The translations under genes were made by a program, and so were the position numbers. Source: Brevundimonas bullata (GTDB lineage Bacteria; Pseudomonadota; Alphaproteobacteria; Caulobacterales; Caulobacteraceae). Taken from it: a stretch of 64,000 nucleotides of DNA. Each line of letters starts with the position of its first letter. Position 1 is the stretch's first letter. Below are positions 24,231 through 33,096 of the stretch, piece after piece. The stretch is from positions 1-64,000 of the forward strand of contig NZ_JACHLM010000004.1 of NCBI RefSeq assembly GCF_014207965.1, written 5' to 3'. A model generated the notes under the pieces. The model had not been told where the DNA came from, did not search any database, and saw only the letters and a program-made list of their open reading frames with translations.

Positions 24231-26447
24231 TCAGGCCGCGTCGGTCGCCGCCTCGCCCTGAGCACCGTCAACCAGGGCCGCCTCCCCGGCCGGCGTCACC
24301 ACAAAGACGCCGACGCCCCATGTCGTCTCGCTGTCGGTCACCTCGCCGCCAGTCTCCGGATCGTCAGTCTCGACTTCGCCGTCGTCAGGGGTTTCGTCCG
24401 CATCCGCGTCGGGCGCGTCCGCGTCGAGGGCGTCACCGTCCTCCTCCGGAGCCAGGCCCCACGACAGGCAGGCCGGCGCCCAGCTTCGCGCCTTCGCCTG
24501 GTCCTCGGTCCAGGCGACGAGGTCGCCCTTCTTCAAGCGGGCCGGCGCCTCGGTCTCGGCCCCCATGCGTTCGAGCATGGTCAGGAGCTGCTCGCGGGAA
24601 TGCGGGCGCAGATAGGCCGCGTCTGGCGTCCACCAGCGCGCCACGTCCGCATCGCAGAGGTCGGCGAGCTCGGCGGCATCGGCCCTCGGCGTCAGGCGCA
24701 CCAGGCTGGTCCGCTCCTCACGCAGGTCCAGGCTGAGAGCGGTCAGTTCCGCCAGGAGGCCCATGCGCTCGACCGGGTCCAGGGCGTGGACCCAGGCGAT
24801 GAGTGTTTGGCCCGACGCCTCCCAGGCGCGGCGGCGTTCGTCGAGGCGTTCGCGCACCACGCCGTCGAGGCCCTCGACGACGCGCCCGCCCGACGGGCTG
24901 AAGGCCGAGGCGGTGATCGCCAGGGCCGCCTCGGAGCGTCCGACCGGCGGCCAGACCGCCAGAGCCCCGAACAGGCGCGCGACCAGGGCGGTCAAAGCGA
25001 CTTCGGGCGTCTCGGCCAGGGCGCGGATCAGGCCCCGCGTCGCCATATCCGTGCGGGTCGCATGCAGGACATGGCTGACCCCGTCGACCTCGGCCGTCGG
25101 GGCCTCGGCCTGGGGCGGCGCATAGGCGGCCCGAACGGCTCGCCGGCCCCGGCCTTCCGTCGCGGTCGCGGTCTCGGTCTCGGTCTCATCAGCCGCGTCC
25201 TCGGCAGACCCCGCCGGTTCATCCGCCGTCTCCGCCGGTCCGTAGCATTCGATCTCGACGCCGGTCCGCAGCGAGGGACGGAGCACCAGGACCGTAGCCA
25301 GCTGCTGTCCGGCGCCGGCCTGATCCTGGGCGATGCGCGCCCGCACATAGGCCGCCCGACGCTCGTCGGCCTCATCTTCTGGGGTCGCGGGCTCGACCGC
25401 TTCAACGGCCACGGCCGCCGCCTGGGCCCGATCACGGGCCTCGCGATAGGCCGTGGTAGCTTCATCGGACAGGCCGCCGTAGGCGTAGTAGAGCTGCTCC
25501 AGGTCATCCGGCAGGTCCGGCCCGTCGTCGCCCGGGCTCAGATGGACGGTCAGCCCCTCCGCCTCGAAGAGCGCCGCCGCCTCCGCAGCCCGCTTGAGCC
25601 AGGCGCGCGTCAGGGCCGCGGGATCCATGAGGACCGGCGGCAGCTCCCCGAACAGGTCGGCCTCGGTCCGGCCGCCTTCCGCCGCATAGAGCGCCGGCGT
25701 CACCAGGCCACAGCGGGGATCGCGATCGGTGATGCGGCCCTCGCCCAGTTGCTCCTGGATGCGCCACTCCTGCAGGCCGTGGCCGTCAAGAACGGCCTGG
25801 GCGAGCTCAATCTGCTGCGCCTTGTCCTTCAGGCGGGCGAGCAGCCGCGCCTGGCGCAGGGTGATCCTGCCGGCCTTGAGCGCCTCCAGGGCTGTGGCGG
25901 GCAGTTTCGACAGGGCGGCCAGACGGCGGATCTCGATCTCGCCATGCCCAAGCGCCCGGGCGATGACCTTCACGCCGAGACGCTCCTTCAGCATCCGGCC
26001 GATGGCGGCGATAACGTCGGCGACATGGACGGGCACGGCCGTATTGGTCAGGACGACCGCCGCGGCCTGACGGGCCCGATCGGTTTCGACGAAGACCTCG
26101 ACCGGATGATCGTCGTCGATAAAGGCCCCGTCGCGCAGCAACCGCAGGGCCAGCAGCCGGCGGCGTCCGTCCAGCACCATATAGGCGGCTTCATCGCCTC
26201 GGCCCGGCCGGACGGTTGGGTACTGCAGGAGGCCGGCGGCGGCGATGGTGTCCGCCAGTTGCGGGATGTCGTCGTCGGGCGCCTCGCCGTGACGAAGGTT
26301 CTCGGGGGCGATGTCGAGGTCGCCGAGGCGGACGGTCTTCTGGTTGCGCGTCGGGGCCGAGATCGGGGCCTGGGCCGAGGCCGTCAGCGAAGCGCCTGGA
26401 GCAGCGGACCTGGTCTTGCGGCTGCGGCTATGAGCTGTGCGGGTCAT
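24231..26447 (-). CDS. Large ParB-like nuclease/partition-domain protein
   Basis: 738 residues. The ParB N-terminal domain at about 38-130 (RLGDLDIAPENLRHG, YMVLDGRRRLLALRLL) is followed by a helix-turn-helix (GVKVIARALGHGEIEIRRLAAL) and a long C-terminal region with acidic repeats of Asp/Glu/Thr around 400-450 and 680-700. It is far larger than chromosomal ParB (about 300) and has no ParA partner nearby. This long form is typical of alphaproteobacterial plasmids and integrative elements; a maintenance or DNA-processing role is inferred. Confidence 0.82.
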   Translation of the reverse strand: MTRTAHSRSRKTRSAAPGASLTASAQAPISAPTRNQKTVRLGDLDIAPENLRHGEAPDDDIPQLADTIAAAGLLQYPTVRPGRGDEAAYMVLDGRRRLLALRLLRDGAFIDDDHPVEVFVETDRARQAAAVVLTNTAVPVHVADVIAAIGRMLKERLGVKVIARALGHGEIEIRRLAALSKLPATALEALKAGRITLRQARLLARLKDKAQQIELAQAVLDGHGLQEWRIQEQLGEGRITDRDPRCGLVTPALYAAEGGRTEADLFGELPPVLMDPAALTRAWLKRAAEAAALFEAEGLTVHLSPGDDGPDLPDDLEQLYYAYGGLSDEATTAYREARDRAQAAAVAVEAVEPATPEDEADERRAAYVRARIAQDQAGAGQQLATVLVLRPSLRTGVEIECYGPAETADEPAGSAEDAADETETETATATEGRGRRAVRAAYAPPQAEAPTAEVDGVSHVLHATRTDMATRGLIRALAETPEVALTALVARLFGALAVWPPVGRSEAALAITASAFSPSGGRVVEGLDGVVRERLDERRRAWEASGQTLIAWVHALDPVERMGLLAELTALSLDLREERTSLVRLTPRADAAELADLCDADVARWWTPDAAYLRPHSREQLLTMLERMGAETEAPARLKKGDLVAWTEDQAKARSWAPACLSWGLAPEEDGDALDADAPDADADETPDDGEVETDDPETGGEVTDSETTWGVGVFVVTPAGEAALVDGAQGEAATDAA

Positions 26448-26474
26448 GGGTCTTCTCCCGCCGGTCGGCGGAGC

Positions 26475-27407
26475 CTATCCCCGCCTTGCCGGCGCCCCGC
26501 CCCGCCCTTCCTCCTCTGCTTTCCCGCGCCCCACCGCGACGTCGTTCCAGTCGCCGAACGGCGTCGGCGGCTGACGCATTGAGGCCGCCACGCCCTGGGC
26601 CCTAAGCCGACGACAAAGGCGCACGGCCGCCGCCTCCCCGGCCGGACCGCGATCAGCCGCTACGATCACGCGACGCACCCTCTCTGGGGAGGTCCAGCGG
26701 CAGAGATTGCCGGCGGACAACAGAGCCCAACCCGGCAGGCTGAAGCGGGCCGAGGCCGACAGGGTGGTCATCACCCCTTCCCCGACCACCATGACGGCGC
26801 CGGCCGGCGACAGGCGTACGGCCGCGCCGCCAGGAACGGCCCCCACCGTCTTCCTCGGCAGGCGCAGGCGCGCGCATCGACCGTCCCCTTCGAGGTAGAC
26901 GAGTTCGACGGCGCACAGCCGGCCGCCCGGATCCCGGATCGCGGCGACCAGGGCCGGACGGGTCGGGCTAGCCGGTGCGAAGACCGAGACCGGCGCAGCT
27001 GGATGGCGGCGCAGGTCAGCGAGGCGGTCAGGCGGGGTCTCGATCCCGCGCATCAGGAGATGGCGCGCGCACAGGTCGCCGTCGGCGATCGGGATCGTCG
27101 CCTCCCAGAGACGAACCGCCGCCTCGATCCGCGCGCTCGCGTCGGGGCGCGCAGACGAAGACCGGACCAGGGACAACCCTCCACCCGCCAGCCGACCCTC
27201 GGCGTCGATCAGACCCAGGCCGCGCAGGTGGTCGCGAACCTCGCGCCAGTCGGCGGCGCCGAAACCGTGGATCACCAGGCGGTCGCCGTCGAGCAGGAGG
27301 GAGACCGACCGGTCATTGGAACTATGGCCGGGCGCGGGCACATTGGCCCTTAGCCCGGACTGGTAGAGGTCGCCGCCCAGGGCGGCGACGAGGGCGCGCA
27401 GGCTCAT
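26475..27407 (-). CDS. Toprim-domain primase-like protein
   Basis: 310 residues. N-terminal region VMSLRALVAALGGDLYQSGLRANVPAPGHSSND resembles the zinc-less CHC2/DUF7146 primase N-terminus. A Toprim domain follows with VVGEGVMTTLSA (catalytic Glu) and VIVAADRGPAGEAAA (acidic cluster), ending at FGDWNDVA. Plasmid and phage primase/helicase-like proteins share this order. The ATG at 27407 overlaps the radC stop (ATGA), fixing the start and showing coupling. Likely part of element replication or lagging-strand priming after transfer. Confidence 0.8.
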   Translation of the reverse strand: MSLRALVAALGGDLYQSGLRANVPAPGHSSNDRSVSLLLDGDRLVIHGFGAADWREVRDHLRGLGLIDAEGRLAGGGLSLVRSSSARPDASARIEAAVRLWEATIPIADGDLCARHLLMRGIETPPDRLADLRRHPAAPVSVFAPASPTRPALVAAIRDPGGRLCAVELVYLEGDGRCARLRLPRKTVGAVPGGAAVRLSPAGAVMVVGEGVMTTLSASARFSLPGWALLSAGNLCRWTSPERVRRVIVAADRGPAGEAAAVRLCRRLRAQGVAASMRQPPTPFGDWNDVAVGRGKAEEEGRGGAPARRG

Positions 27408-28069
27408 GACGGTTCCATCAGGCCGAGCGCCCGGAAGCTCGCCGTGCCCTCCCGGCCGACAATCACATGGTCGTGGACCTTGATGTCGAAGACCCGGGCC
27501 GCCTCCACCACGCGACGCGTCATGTCGATGTCCGGGCGAGACGGGCTGGGATCGCCGGAGGGATGGTTGTGCACCAGGATCAGGGCCGAGGCCGACAGCT
27601 CCAGCGCCCGGCGAACGACCTCGCGAGGATAGACCGGGGCATGGTCGATCGTGCCGTCCGCGCGCCATTCGTCACGCATCAGGATGTTGCGCTTGTCGAG
27701 ATAGAGGGTGCGAAACTGCTCTCGCGGCGCATGGGCCAGCGCCGCCCTGAGATAGGCGGTCAGGGCCGTCCAGGAAGAAAGGACCGGCCGATCGCAAGCC
27801 TGGGCGCGCGTCATGGCCAGGGCCATGTCGCGTATTCGGACCAGTTCTGCGACGCCGCCGCGGTGGAGGCCCGCGCGAAGCAACGCCGCCTCGTCGGCCG
27901 CAGCGACGCCCGCCAAGCCATGGAAGGTCGCGATCATGTCCACGGCCGCGGCGCGGCCGGCCTCCCGGGACAGGACGCGCTCGAAGATCGACGCCAGAAG
28001 GACCTGATCGGCGCTCTCGGGCAAGGGTTCTGGCTGGCGATGAAAGACGGCGGCAGGGCCGGTCGACAT
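27404..28069 (-). CDS. radC: RadC-like JAB-domain protein
   Basis: 221 residues. The MPN/JAMM metal site is complete: ILVHNHPSGDPSPSRPD (His-x-His and Asp), with FRTLYLDKRNILMRDEW before it and VHDHVIVG after. RadC-type proteins are frequent passengers on integrative and conjugative elements; their biochemical role is uncertain despite the name. ATG 28069 has GGAGG five bases upstream. First gene of the minus-strand element block. Confidence 0.85.
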   Translation of the reverse strand: MSTGPAAVFHRQPEPLPESADQVLLASIFERVLSREAGRAAAVDMIATFHGLAGVAAADEAALLRAGLHRGGVAELVRIRDMALAMTRAQACDRPVLSSWTALTAYLRAALAHAPREQFRTLYLDKRNILMRDEWRADGTIDHAPVYPREVVRRALELSASALILVHNHPSGDPSPSRPDIDMTRRVVEAARVFDIKVHDHVIVGREGTASFRALGLMEPS

Positions 28070-28489
28070 GACGACCTCCATTCTGACGCTCCCGATTGGA
28101 GCGCCCCTGGTCGCCCTTCCTCCCCCTTTGCCGCGAGGCGGGAATCGTCGGCCACCGGGCCTCGCCGAACCCAATCCAGGTGCGGGCGAGCCGGGGATCG
28201 AAGGTCTGCGACGAGGGCCCCTGACGCTCGACCTTCGACCAAGCCGACCCGACGACCGCGAGCTCTGCTGTCGCCACGGGAGCCCTCCATAAGGCGAGGC
28301 CTTCGCCCCCTAGAGTCGCCTCCGCGGGTCCTTCTTCGCGGGGCCGCGACCGCGCCATATTGTCCGGAGTTCTTCAACCGTCCCGCTAGACGAACGCCGT
28401 TCTACTGGACAGCGGGCCGCTACCCTCTTTAGAAGCACCCTCACCGCCCGCAACCTCACGTAGGCGCAACGGATAAGCGGGGGCTTTCC
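28070..28489. other. Gene-free gap between the element block and the copper island
   Basis: About 420 bases of GC-rich sequence with no frame that looks coding on either strand and no strong hairpin. It probably contains the promoter for the minus-strand radC block. It marks the transition from mobility genes to copper genes. Confidence 0.4.
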
Positions 28490-28690
28490 ATGACAGAAGA
28501 TGCGGCGACCCTCAGCCTGCGCGCACACCTGGCGCGCGAAATCCTGGTGTGGATGAACGACGCTTTCGCGGAAGTCGATTTCGAGGCTTCGTCCGACAAG
28601 GTTGTCGAAGGCCTGACCTTGGCGTGGAGCGGCGTGGTTCTTCGGGTCGAGGCCGTCGACCACGCAGCCGCGACGGCCGCACGATCCTGA
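28490..28690 (+). CDS. Small acidic hypothetical protein (66 aa)
   Basis: 66 residues, acidic and likely helical (LRAHLAREILVWMNDAFAEVDFEASSDKVVEGL). Third codon positions are strongly G/C, a G-rich site precedes the ATG, and a strong terminator follows 61 bases after its stop, all supporting a real gene. No family recognised. Confidence 0.5.
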   Translation: MTEDAATLSLRAHLAREILVWMNDAFAEVDFEASSDKVVEGLTLAWSGVVLRVEAVDHAAATAARS

Positions 28691-28751
28691 CCAACTCCCA
28701 TACAGGATCCCGATCCAGCCGAGTGTTGGGGCGCTCGATCCAGGGTAGGAA

Positions 28752-28785
28752 CCGGCGACGGTCGTGCGACCGTCGCCGGCTTTCT
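28752..28785 (+). terminator. Strong intrinsic terminator
   Basis: Perfect 12-bp stem CCGGCGACGGTC / GACCGTCGCCGG with loop GTGC, followed by CTTTCT on the plus strand. It ends the small plus-strand gene and also separates it from the convergent copB. Confidence 0.75.
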
Positions 28786-28792
28786 GGAGCAA

Positions 28793-30463
28793 TCAGAACC
28801 AGGCCTTGATCCCGACGACCAGACGCGTCGCATCGACGTCGTCGCCGCGCGCCTTGGCGTAGTCGGCCGTGTCGCCGAACGACCGGCTCCACTCGACCCC
28901 GACGTAGGGCGCGAACTCCTTGCGGATTTCGTAGCGCAGACGCAGGCCCGCTGTGACCGAGGTCAGGCCGGACCCGATCTCCAGCTCCGGGATGTCGCTG
29001 GCCGAGAAGGCCACTTCGACGGCCGGTTGCAGGATCCACTTCTGGGTGAGGCGCTGGTCGTATTCCGCCTCGGCGCGCGCGGTCAGGTCGCCCTCGGTCG
29101 AGAGGAAGGCGGCGGCGCTCATTTCGAACCAGTAGGGGGCCACGCCCTGGACGCCGACCGTCAGATGGGTCGTGTCGTCGCCATCAGGGCGGAAGTCCTG
29201 GCGCACGCCCGCCTGCACGTCCCAGAAGGGCGCGACGGCGCGGCTGTAGAGGGCCTGAACCTCGGCGTCGTGCAGCTTGCCGTCGAACGCGCCCTCGCCT
29301 TCCGTCTTCCACCAGAAGCGGTTGATGTCGCCGCCGGTCCAGCCCTGGGCGTTCCAGCTATAGCTCTTTTCGCCGTCGCCGAAGCTGGCCTCGATCGAGT
29401 CGATCAGGACCGCCGTGGTGCGCACGTCGCCGTTTTCGACCAGCAACTGTTTGCGCGACGCCGCCATGACGGCCGGGTCGAACAGCAGGTCCGCCGCATG
29501 GGCCGGCGCGGCGCGGGCGGCGGCGGGCGGCGGCGTCTCGACCATGCGCCCGCCAACGGCGTCCACGCTGGTCGGGATGTTGGGCGCGCCGCCCGCCATG
29601 GCCGACATGTCGTGCCCGGCGTGAGGGTCAGCCGCTGGCGTCTGGCCCATGTCGTGACCCGCATGAGGGTCGGCGGCAGGCGTTTGCATGGCGCTCATAT
29701 CGTGGCCGGCGTGCGGGTCCGCCGCAGTCGCCGGAGCCGCGCCCATGTCGTGACCGGCGTGAGGATCAACTGCGGGCGCCGTGGCCGGAGCCATCTGCAT
29801 CCCGCTCATGTCATGACCCGCGTGCGGATCGGCCGCAACCGCCGGGGCGGCGCTCATGGTGTGGCCCGCGTGGGGATCAGCAGCAGGCGCAGGCTGATCG
29901 CCGTGCCCGGCGTGACTTCCCATGTCATGACCCGCGTGCGGATCGACCTGCGTCGCCGGGGCCGGAGCCGTCTGCATACCGCTCATGTCGTGACCCGCGT
30001 GCGGATCGGCCGCAACCGCCGGGGCGGCGCTCATGGTGTGGCCCGTGTGGGGATCAGCAGCGGGCGCAGGCTGAGCGCCGTGCCCCGCGTGACCGCTCAT
30101 GTCGTGACCGGCATGCGGATCGACCTGCGTCGCCGGCGCCGGAGCCGTCTGCATGCCGCTCATGTCGTGACCGGCGTGCGGGTCTGCCGCAGCCGCCGGG
30201 GCGGCGCTCATGGCGTGGCCCGCATGAGGATCAACAGCGGGCGCCTGGGCAGGGGCCGCGGCCGGAGGCGTGGCGCGACTCGGCTGGGGCGCGGCGACGC
30301 GCGGTTTGGGCTTGGGCGCGGGCCTCGGGCGGGCTTGCTGCGGGCGGGCGGGCGCGGCCTGGGCGCCGTGGCCTCCATGTCCCCCGTGGCTCTGGGCGAC
30401 GGCGGAACCGGCGGCCAGCATCAGGGGCAGAACCGCAACAGCGGCGAACAGGGCGCGGCTCAT
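28793..30463 (-). CDS. copB: Copper resistance protein B with expanded His/Met repeats
   Basis: 556 residues. A signal peptide (to about 23), a proline-rich linker, then 12 DPHAGH-type units (residues 78-294) form a very long periplasmic metal-binding region. The C-terminal 240 residues are the CopB outer-membrane barrel domain (FWWKTEGEGAFDG, LYSRAVAPFWDVQAGVRQD, APYWFEMSAAAFLS, EFAPYVGVEWSRSFG, ending in Phe). Usual CopB is about 300-400 residues; the repeat expansion accounts for the excess. ATGA overlap with copA upstream. It would bind and sequester periplasmic copper. Confidence 0.93.
   Translation of the reverse strand: MSRALFAAVAVLPLMLAAGSAVAQSHGGHGGHGAQAAPARPQQARPRPAPKPKPRVAAPQPSRATPPAAAPAQAPAVDPHAGHAMSAAPAAAADPHAGHDMSGMQTAPAPATQVDPHAGHDMSGHAGHGAQPAPAADPHTGHTMSAAPAVAADPHAGHDMSGMQTAPAPATQVDPHAGHDMGSHAGHGDQPAPAADPHAGHTMSAAPAVAADPHAGHDMSGMQMAPATAPAVDPHAGHDMGAAPATAADPHAGHDMSAMQTPAADPHAGHDMGQTPAADPHAGHDMSAMAGGAPNIPTSVDAVGGRMVETPPPAAARAAPAHAADLLFDPAVMAASRKQLLVENGDVRTTAVLIDSIEASFGDGEKSYSWNAQGWTGGDINRFWWKTEGEGAFDGKLHDAEVQALYSRAVAPFWDVQAGVRQDFRPDGDDTTHLTVGVQGVAPYWFEMSAAAFLSTEGDLTARAEAEYDQRLTQKWILQPAVEVAFSASDIPELEIGSGLTSVTAGLRLRYEIRKEFAPYVGVEWSRSFGDTADYAKARGDDVDATRLVVGIKAWF
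29582..30232 (-). repeat. Tandem repeats inside copB (DPHAGHDM units)
   Basis: Twelve units starting DPH(A/T)GH, of 14-22 residues each. Units group into a 59-residue (177-bp) super-repeat: residues 78-136 and 137-195 are near-identical in order (16+21+22 residues), and 196-232 begins a third copy. This indicates recent tandem duplication or slippage. Each unit contributes two His and usually one Met, potential Cu ligands. Confidence 0.9.
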
Positions 30464-32253
30464 CGGGCGGCTCCTTCCATCGGACGAACCGTGACGACGT
30501 TGAACATCCCCGCGTGCATGTGCATCAGCAGGTGGCAGTGGAAGGCCCAGTCGCCGGGCGCGTCGGCGGTCAGGTCGAAGGTCACCTTCGAGCCCGGCGC
30601 CACATTGACCGTGTGCTTCAGCGGCTGATGCCCGTCGTGGCCGTTGACCAGCTGGAAGAAGTGGCCGTGCAGGTGGATCGGGTGGGCCATCATGGTGTCG
30701 TTGACCAGGGTGACGCGAACCCGCTCGTTCAACTCGAAGCGGATCGGTTCGACCAGCTCCGAGAACTTGCGGCCGTCAAAGCCCCACATGAACCGTTCCA
30801 TATTGCCGGTCAGGTGGATTTCCATCGAACGCGACGGCGGACGGGTGTCCTTGTTCGGTTCAAGGGAGCGCAGGTCGGTATAGACCAGCACCCGGTGATC
30901 GACATCCTGAAGCCCCTGCGGCCGTTCGCCCAGACGGTTGGCGGGCGCCGGCGCGATGGCGTCCACCCCGACGCCGACCGCCATGTCGGCGGGGGCCTTG
31001 TTCGGGTCGCGCATGCTCATGGCGCCATGGTCCATCGGCGCGGCGGCGGCGGCCCCGGCGGCGGCCCCTGCTGCGCCGTGCGCGGAATGATCCATGCCCG
31101 CCATTGAGCCGTGATCCATGCCCCCCATGCCCATGTCGGCCATGGTCAGGTTCGGCACCTTGCGAAGCGGCGGAACCTCGGCCGTCATGCCCAGGCGCGG
31201 GGCCAGGGTGGCGCGGCCCATGCCTGAACGGTCGATGGCTTCCGAGACGATGGTGTAGGCCCGATCCTCGGTCGGACGGACGATGACGTCATAGGTCTCG
31301 GCGACCGAAATCTGGAACTCGTCCGTCTCGACCGGGCGCACGTGCTCGCCGTCGGCCTGAACCACGGTCATGGCCAGCCCCGGAATGCGGACGTTGAAGA
31401 TCGACATGGCCGAGGCGTTGATGACGCGCAGACGCACCCGCTCGCCGGGCCGGAACAGGCCGGTCCAGTTCTCCTCGGGCCCGTGGCCGTTGATCAGATA
31501 GGTATAGGTGGTGCCGTTGACGTCGAGGATGTCGCGCGGGTCCATCCGCATCCCGCCCCACATCCGGCGCTCGGCCAGATCCATGCCGTCCGACCCGTCC
31601 AGCAAGCCCGCCAGCGTCGTCTTCTGCATGTTGAAATAGCCGGGGCTCTTCTTCAGCTTGGCCAGGATGTCGTGCGGATGCAGGAAGCTCCAGTCCGACA
31701 GGACCAGGACGTGCTCGCGGTCATAGCCGACCGGATCGACGCCCGCCGGGTCGATGACGATGGGGCCATAGTGGCCGATCGCCTCCTGAAGCCCCGAATG
31801 GCTGTGATACCAGTAGGTGCCCGACTGCTTCAGCGGGAACTCATAGACGAAGGTCTCGCGCGGCTTGATGCCGGGGAAGCTGACGCCCGGCACGCCGTCC
31901 ATCTGGAAGGGCAGCAACAGGCCATGCCAGTGGATCGAGGTGTCCTCGTCCAGGGTATTGGTCACCGACAGGCGCATGTTCTGGCCCTCGCGCATCCGCA
32001 GCAGGGGGGCGGGCAGCAGGCCGTTGACCGTCACCGAATGGCCGGTGCGGCCGCCGACGGTGAAGTTCGAATGGCCCACCGTCAGGTCGATGTTCGGCCC
32101 CGTCAGCGTCGGCAGATCGGCGCGCAGCCCCGGCGAACCCGTCTGGGCCCAGGCCGGAATCAGGCCCGAAAGGCCAAGCAGCCCGCCGCCTGCGGCCGCG
32201 CCGCGCAACAGGGACCTGCGATCGAGAGCCATGCTCGACATAGAGGGGATCAT
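30460..32253 (-). CDS. copA: Multicopper oxidase CopA (copper resistance, Tat-exported)
   Basis: About 597 residues. Twin-arginine signal (DRRSLLRGAAAGGG), then three cupredoxin domains with copper sites HWHG, WYHSHSG, HPIHLHGHFF and HCHLLMHMHAGM. A Met/His-rich insert (MGGMDHGSMAGMDHSAHG) lies about residues 390-430. It oxidises Cu(I) in the periplasm. Possible starts are ATG at 32253, 32241 and 32232; AAGGAAGG lies immediately before the first, and the paralogue at 42556-44376 aligns with the last. It overlaps copB by ATGA and carries an upstream motif shared with other cop operons. Confidence 0.93.
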   Translation of the reverse strand: MIPSMSSMALDRRSLLRGAAAGGGLLGLSGLIPAWAQTGSPGLRADLPTLTGPNIDLTVGHSNFTVGGRTGHSVTVNGLLPAPLLRMREGQNMRLSVTNTLDEDTSIHWHGLLLPFQMDGVPGVSFPGIKPRETFVYEFPLKQSGTYWYHSHSGLQEAIGHYGPIVIDPAGVDPVGYDREHVLVLSDWSFLHPHDILAKLKKSPGYFNMQKTTLAGLLDGSDGMDLAERRMWGGMRMDPRDILDVNGTTYTYLINGHGPEENWTGLFRPGERVRLRVINASAMSIFNVRIPGLAMTVVQADGEHVRPVETDEFQISVAETYDVIVRPTEDRAYTIVSEAIDRSGMGRATLAPRLGMTAEVPPLRKVPNLTMADMGMGGMDHGSMAGMDHSAHGAAGAAAGAAAAAPMDHGAMSMRDPNKAPADMAVGVGVDAIAPAPANRLGERPQGLQDVDHRVLVYTDLRSLEPNKDTRPPSRSMEIHLTGNMERFMWGFDGRKFSELVEPIRFELNERVRVTLVNDTMMAHPIHLHGHFFQLVNGHDGHQPLKHTVNVAPGSKVTFDLTADAPGDWAFHCHLLMHMHAGMFNVVTVRPMEGAAR

Positions 32254-32303
32254 CCTTCCTTGATTGAGCTGCACCGACAATTTCGGGGTGAGCTTCACTG
32301 GGT

Positions 32304-32331
32304 ACTACGCACCCGCCATCCCTTTCCCCTT
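32304..32331 (-). promoter_or_regulatory. Putative ECF promoter of copA-copB (first copy)
   Basis: On the minus strand AAGGGG, 16 bases, CGTAGT (preceded by TG). It is a degenerate copy of the motif GAGGGR-N15/16-TGCGTATC found before three other operons of the copper island. It lies about 50 bases before the copA start. Confidence 0.45.
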
Positions 32332-32484
32332 GCGACAGGTCGCCACACAAGCAAAAGCTCGCGATCGCATTCAAGGCGTGCAGCCGCTCCCGCTTTCCGA
32401 GAACGGGACCCCAGGTCGCCTCGCTGCCTCCGCTGGCGGCTTTTAGGACGAGCCGTTCGAGGACGGCTTGAACCCAGGTCGCAG

Positions 32485-32940
32485 TCAGCCAGCCTCAAGT
32501 CGCGCCAGAATCGTCTGCATCTGAGCGATCTCGTCGTCCTGCGCCCGCACGATCCGGTCGCACAGAGCGAGGATTTCCGGATCGCGGATCGAAGCCTGCT
32601 CGCACATCAGGATCGCGCCGGAATGATGGGGAATCATGGAGCGAAGAAACTCCTTGTCGCCCACGCCCGCCTGGGTCCGCATGCCGACGAAAGCCACAAC
32701 AAACACCGCCGCCGCACCGCCGACGATCGCCAGGTTCAGCTTTCGCGACGGATACATGGCCCTCATGAACCACAGCATGAGAATGGCCATGGGCATGACC
32801 ATCATGAGCGTCATGTAGACGTTGTTGAGATTGAAATAGAAGTGATCCAGCGTGGCGATCATCGTGTACATGACGAGGTACATGACGATGAAATCGAGAA
32901 TGAGTTCGATCCCGAATGAGCGGTATTGACCCTTGTTCAC
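32485..32940 (-). CDS. DUF305 family protein with membrane anchor
   Basis: 151 residues. Three N-terminal hydrophobic segments (IELILDFIVMYLVMYTMIATL, MTLMMVMPMAILMLWFM, LAIVGGAAAVFVVAFVGM) precede a short DUF305 core containing LRSMIPHHSGAILMCEQA and EIAQMQTILARL. The HH-M-C pattern is a likely metal site; DUF305 proteins recur in copper clusters. A GTG start at 32940 is chosen: AGGGAG lies seven bases upstream and the family sequence begins here. Divergent from the HMA gene. Confidence 0.8.
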   Translation of the reverse strand: MNKGQYRSFGIELILDFIVMYLVMYTMIATLDHFYFNLNNVYMTLMMVMPMAILMLWFMRAMYPSRKLNLAIVGGAAAVFVVAFVGMRTQAGVGDKEFLRSMIPHHSGAILMCEQASIRDPEILALCDRIVRAQDDEIAQMQTILARLEAG

Positions 32941-33035
32941 GGCGCGTCTCCCTGCCTCTAAGAATCCGAATCTTCTGGCGCACATGCGCCTGAAGCTCCC
33001 CAGCAAACCAATACAAAAAATCAAGGTTCCAACCG

Positions 33036-33066
33036 TTGACCTTCCCATGTGGGGAAGGATTAGAAC
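33036..33066 (+). promoter_or_regulatory. CueR-type MerR-family operator/promoter
   Basis: TTGACC (-35), a 19-bp spacer and TAGAAC (-10). Within the spacer lies the perfect inverted repeat CCTTCCC-ATGTG-GGGAAGG (33040-33058). The long spacer and this repeat are hallmarks of CueR/MerR-activated copper promoters. It is 31 bases before the HMA chaperone start and points into the HMA-DUF411 pair. No MerR-family gene is in the window, so the regulator acts from elsewhere. Confidence 0.75.
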
Positions 33067-33096
33067 CACAGGCGTCGATTGTTGAAAGGTTCGCCA

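Noticed and set aside
24600..26582. 660-codon plus-strand open frame opposite the ParB-like gene
   Set aside because: No recognisable protein features; composition is the reverse image of the ParB-like coding sequence.
29582..30232. Regular repeats suggesting a CRISPR-like array
   Set aside because: The repeats are in frame within copB, encode DPHAGHDM units and have no unique spacers.
29027..30628. Long plus-strand open frame opposite copB
   Set aside because: It mirrors the copB repeats on the other strand, has no domain and no ribosome site; copB and copA are certain on the minus strand.
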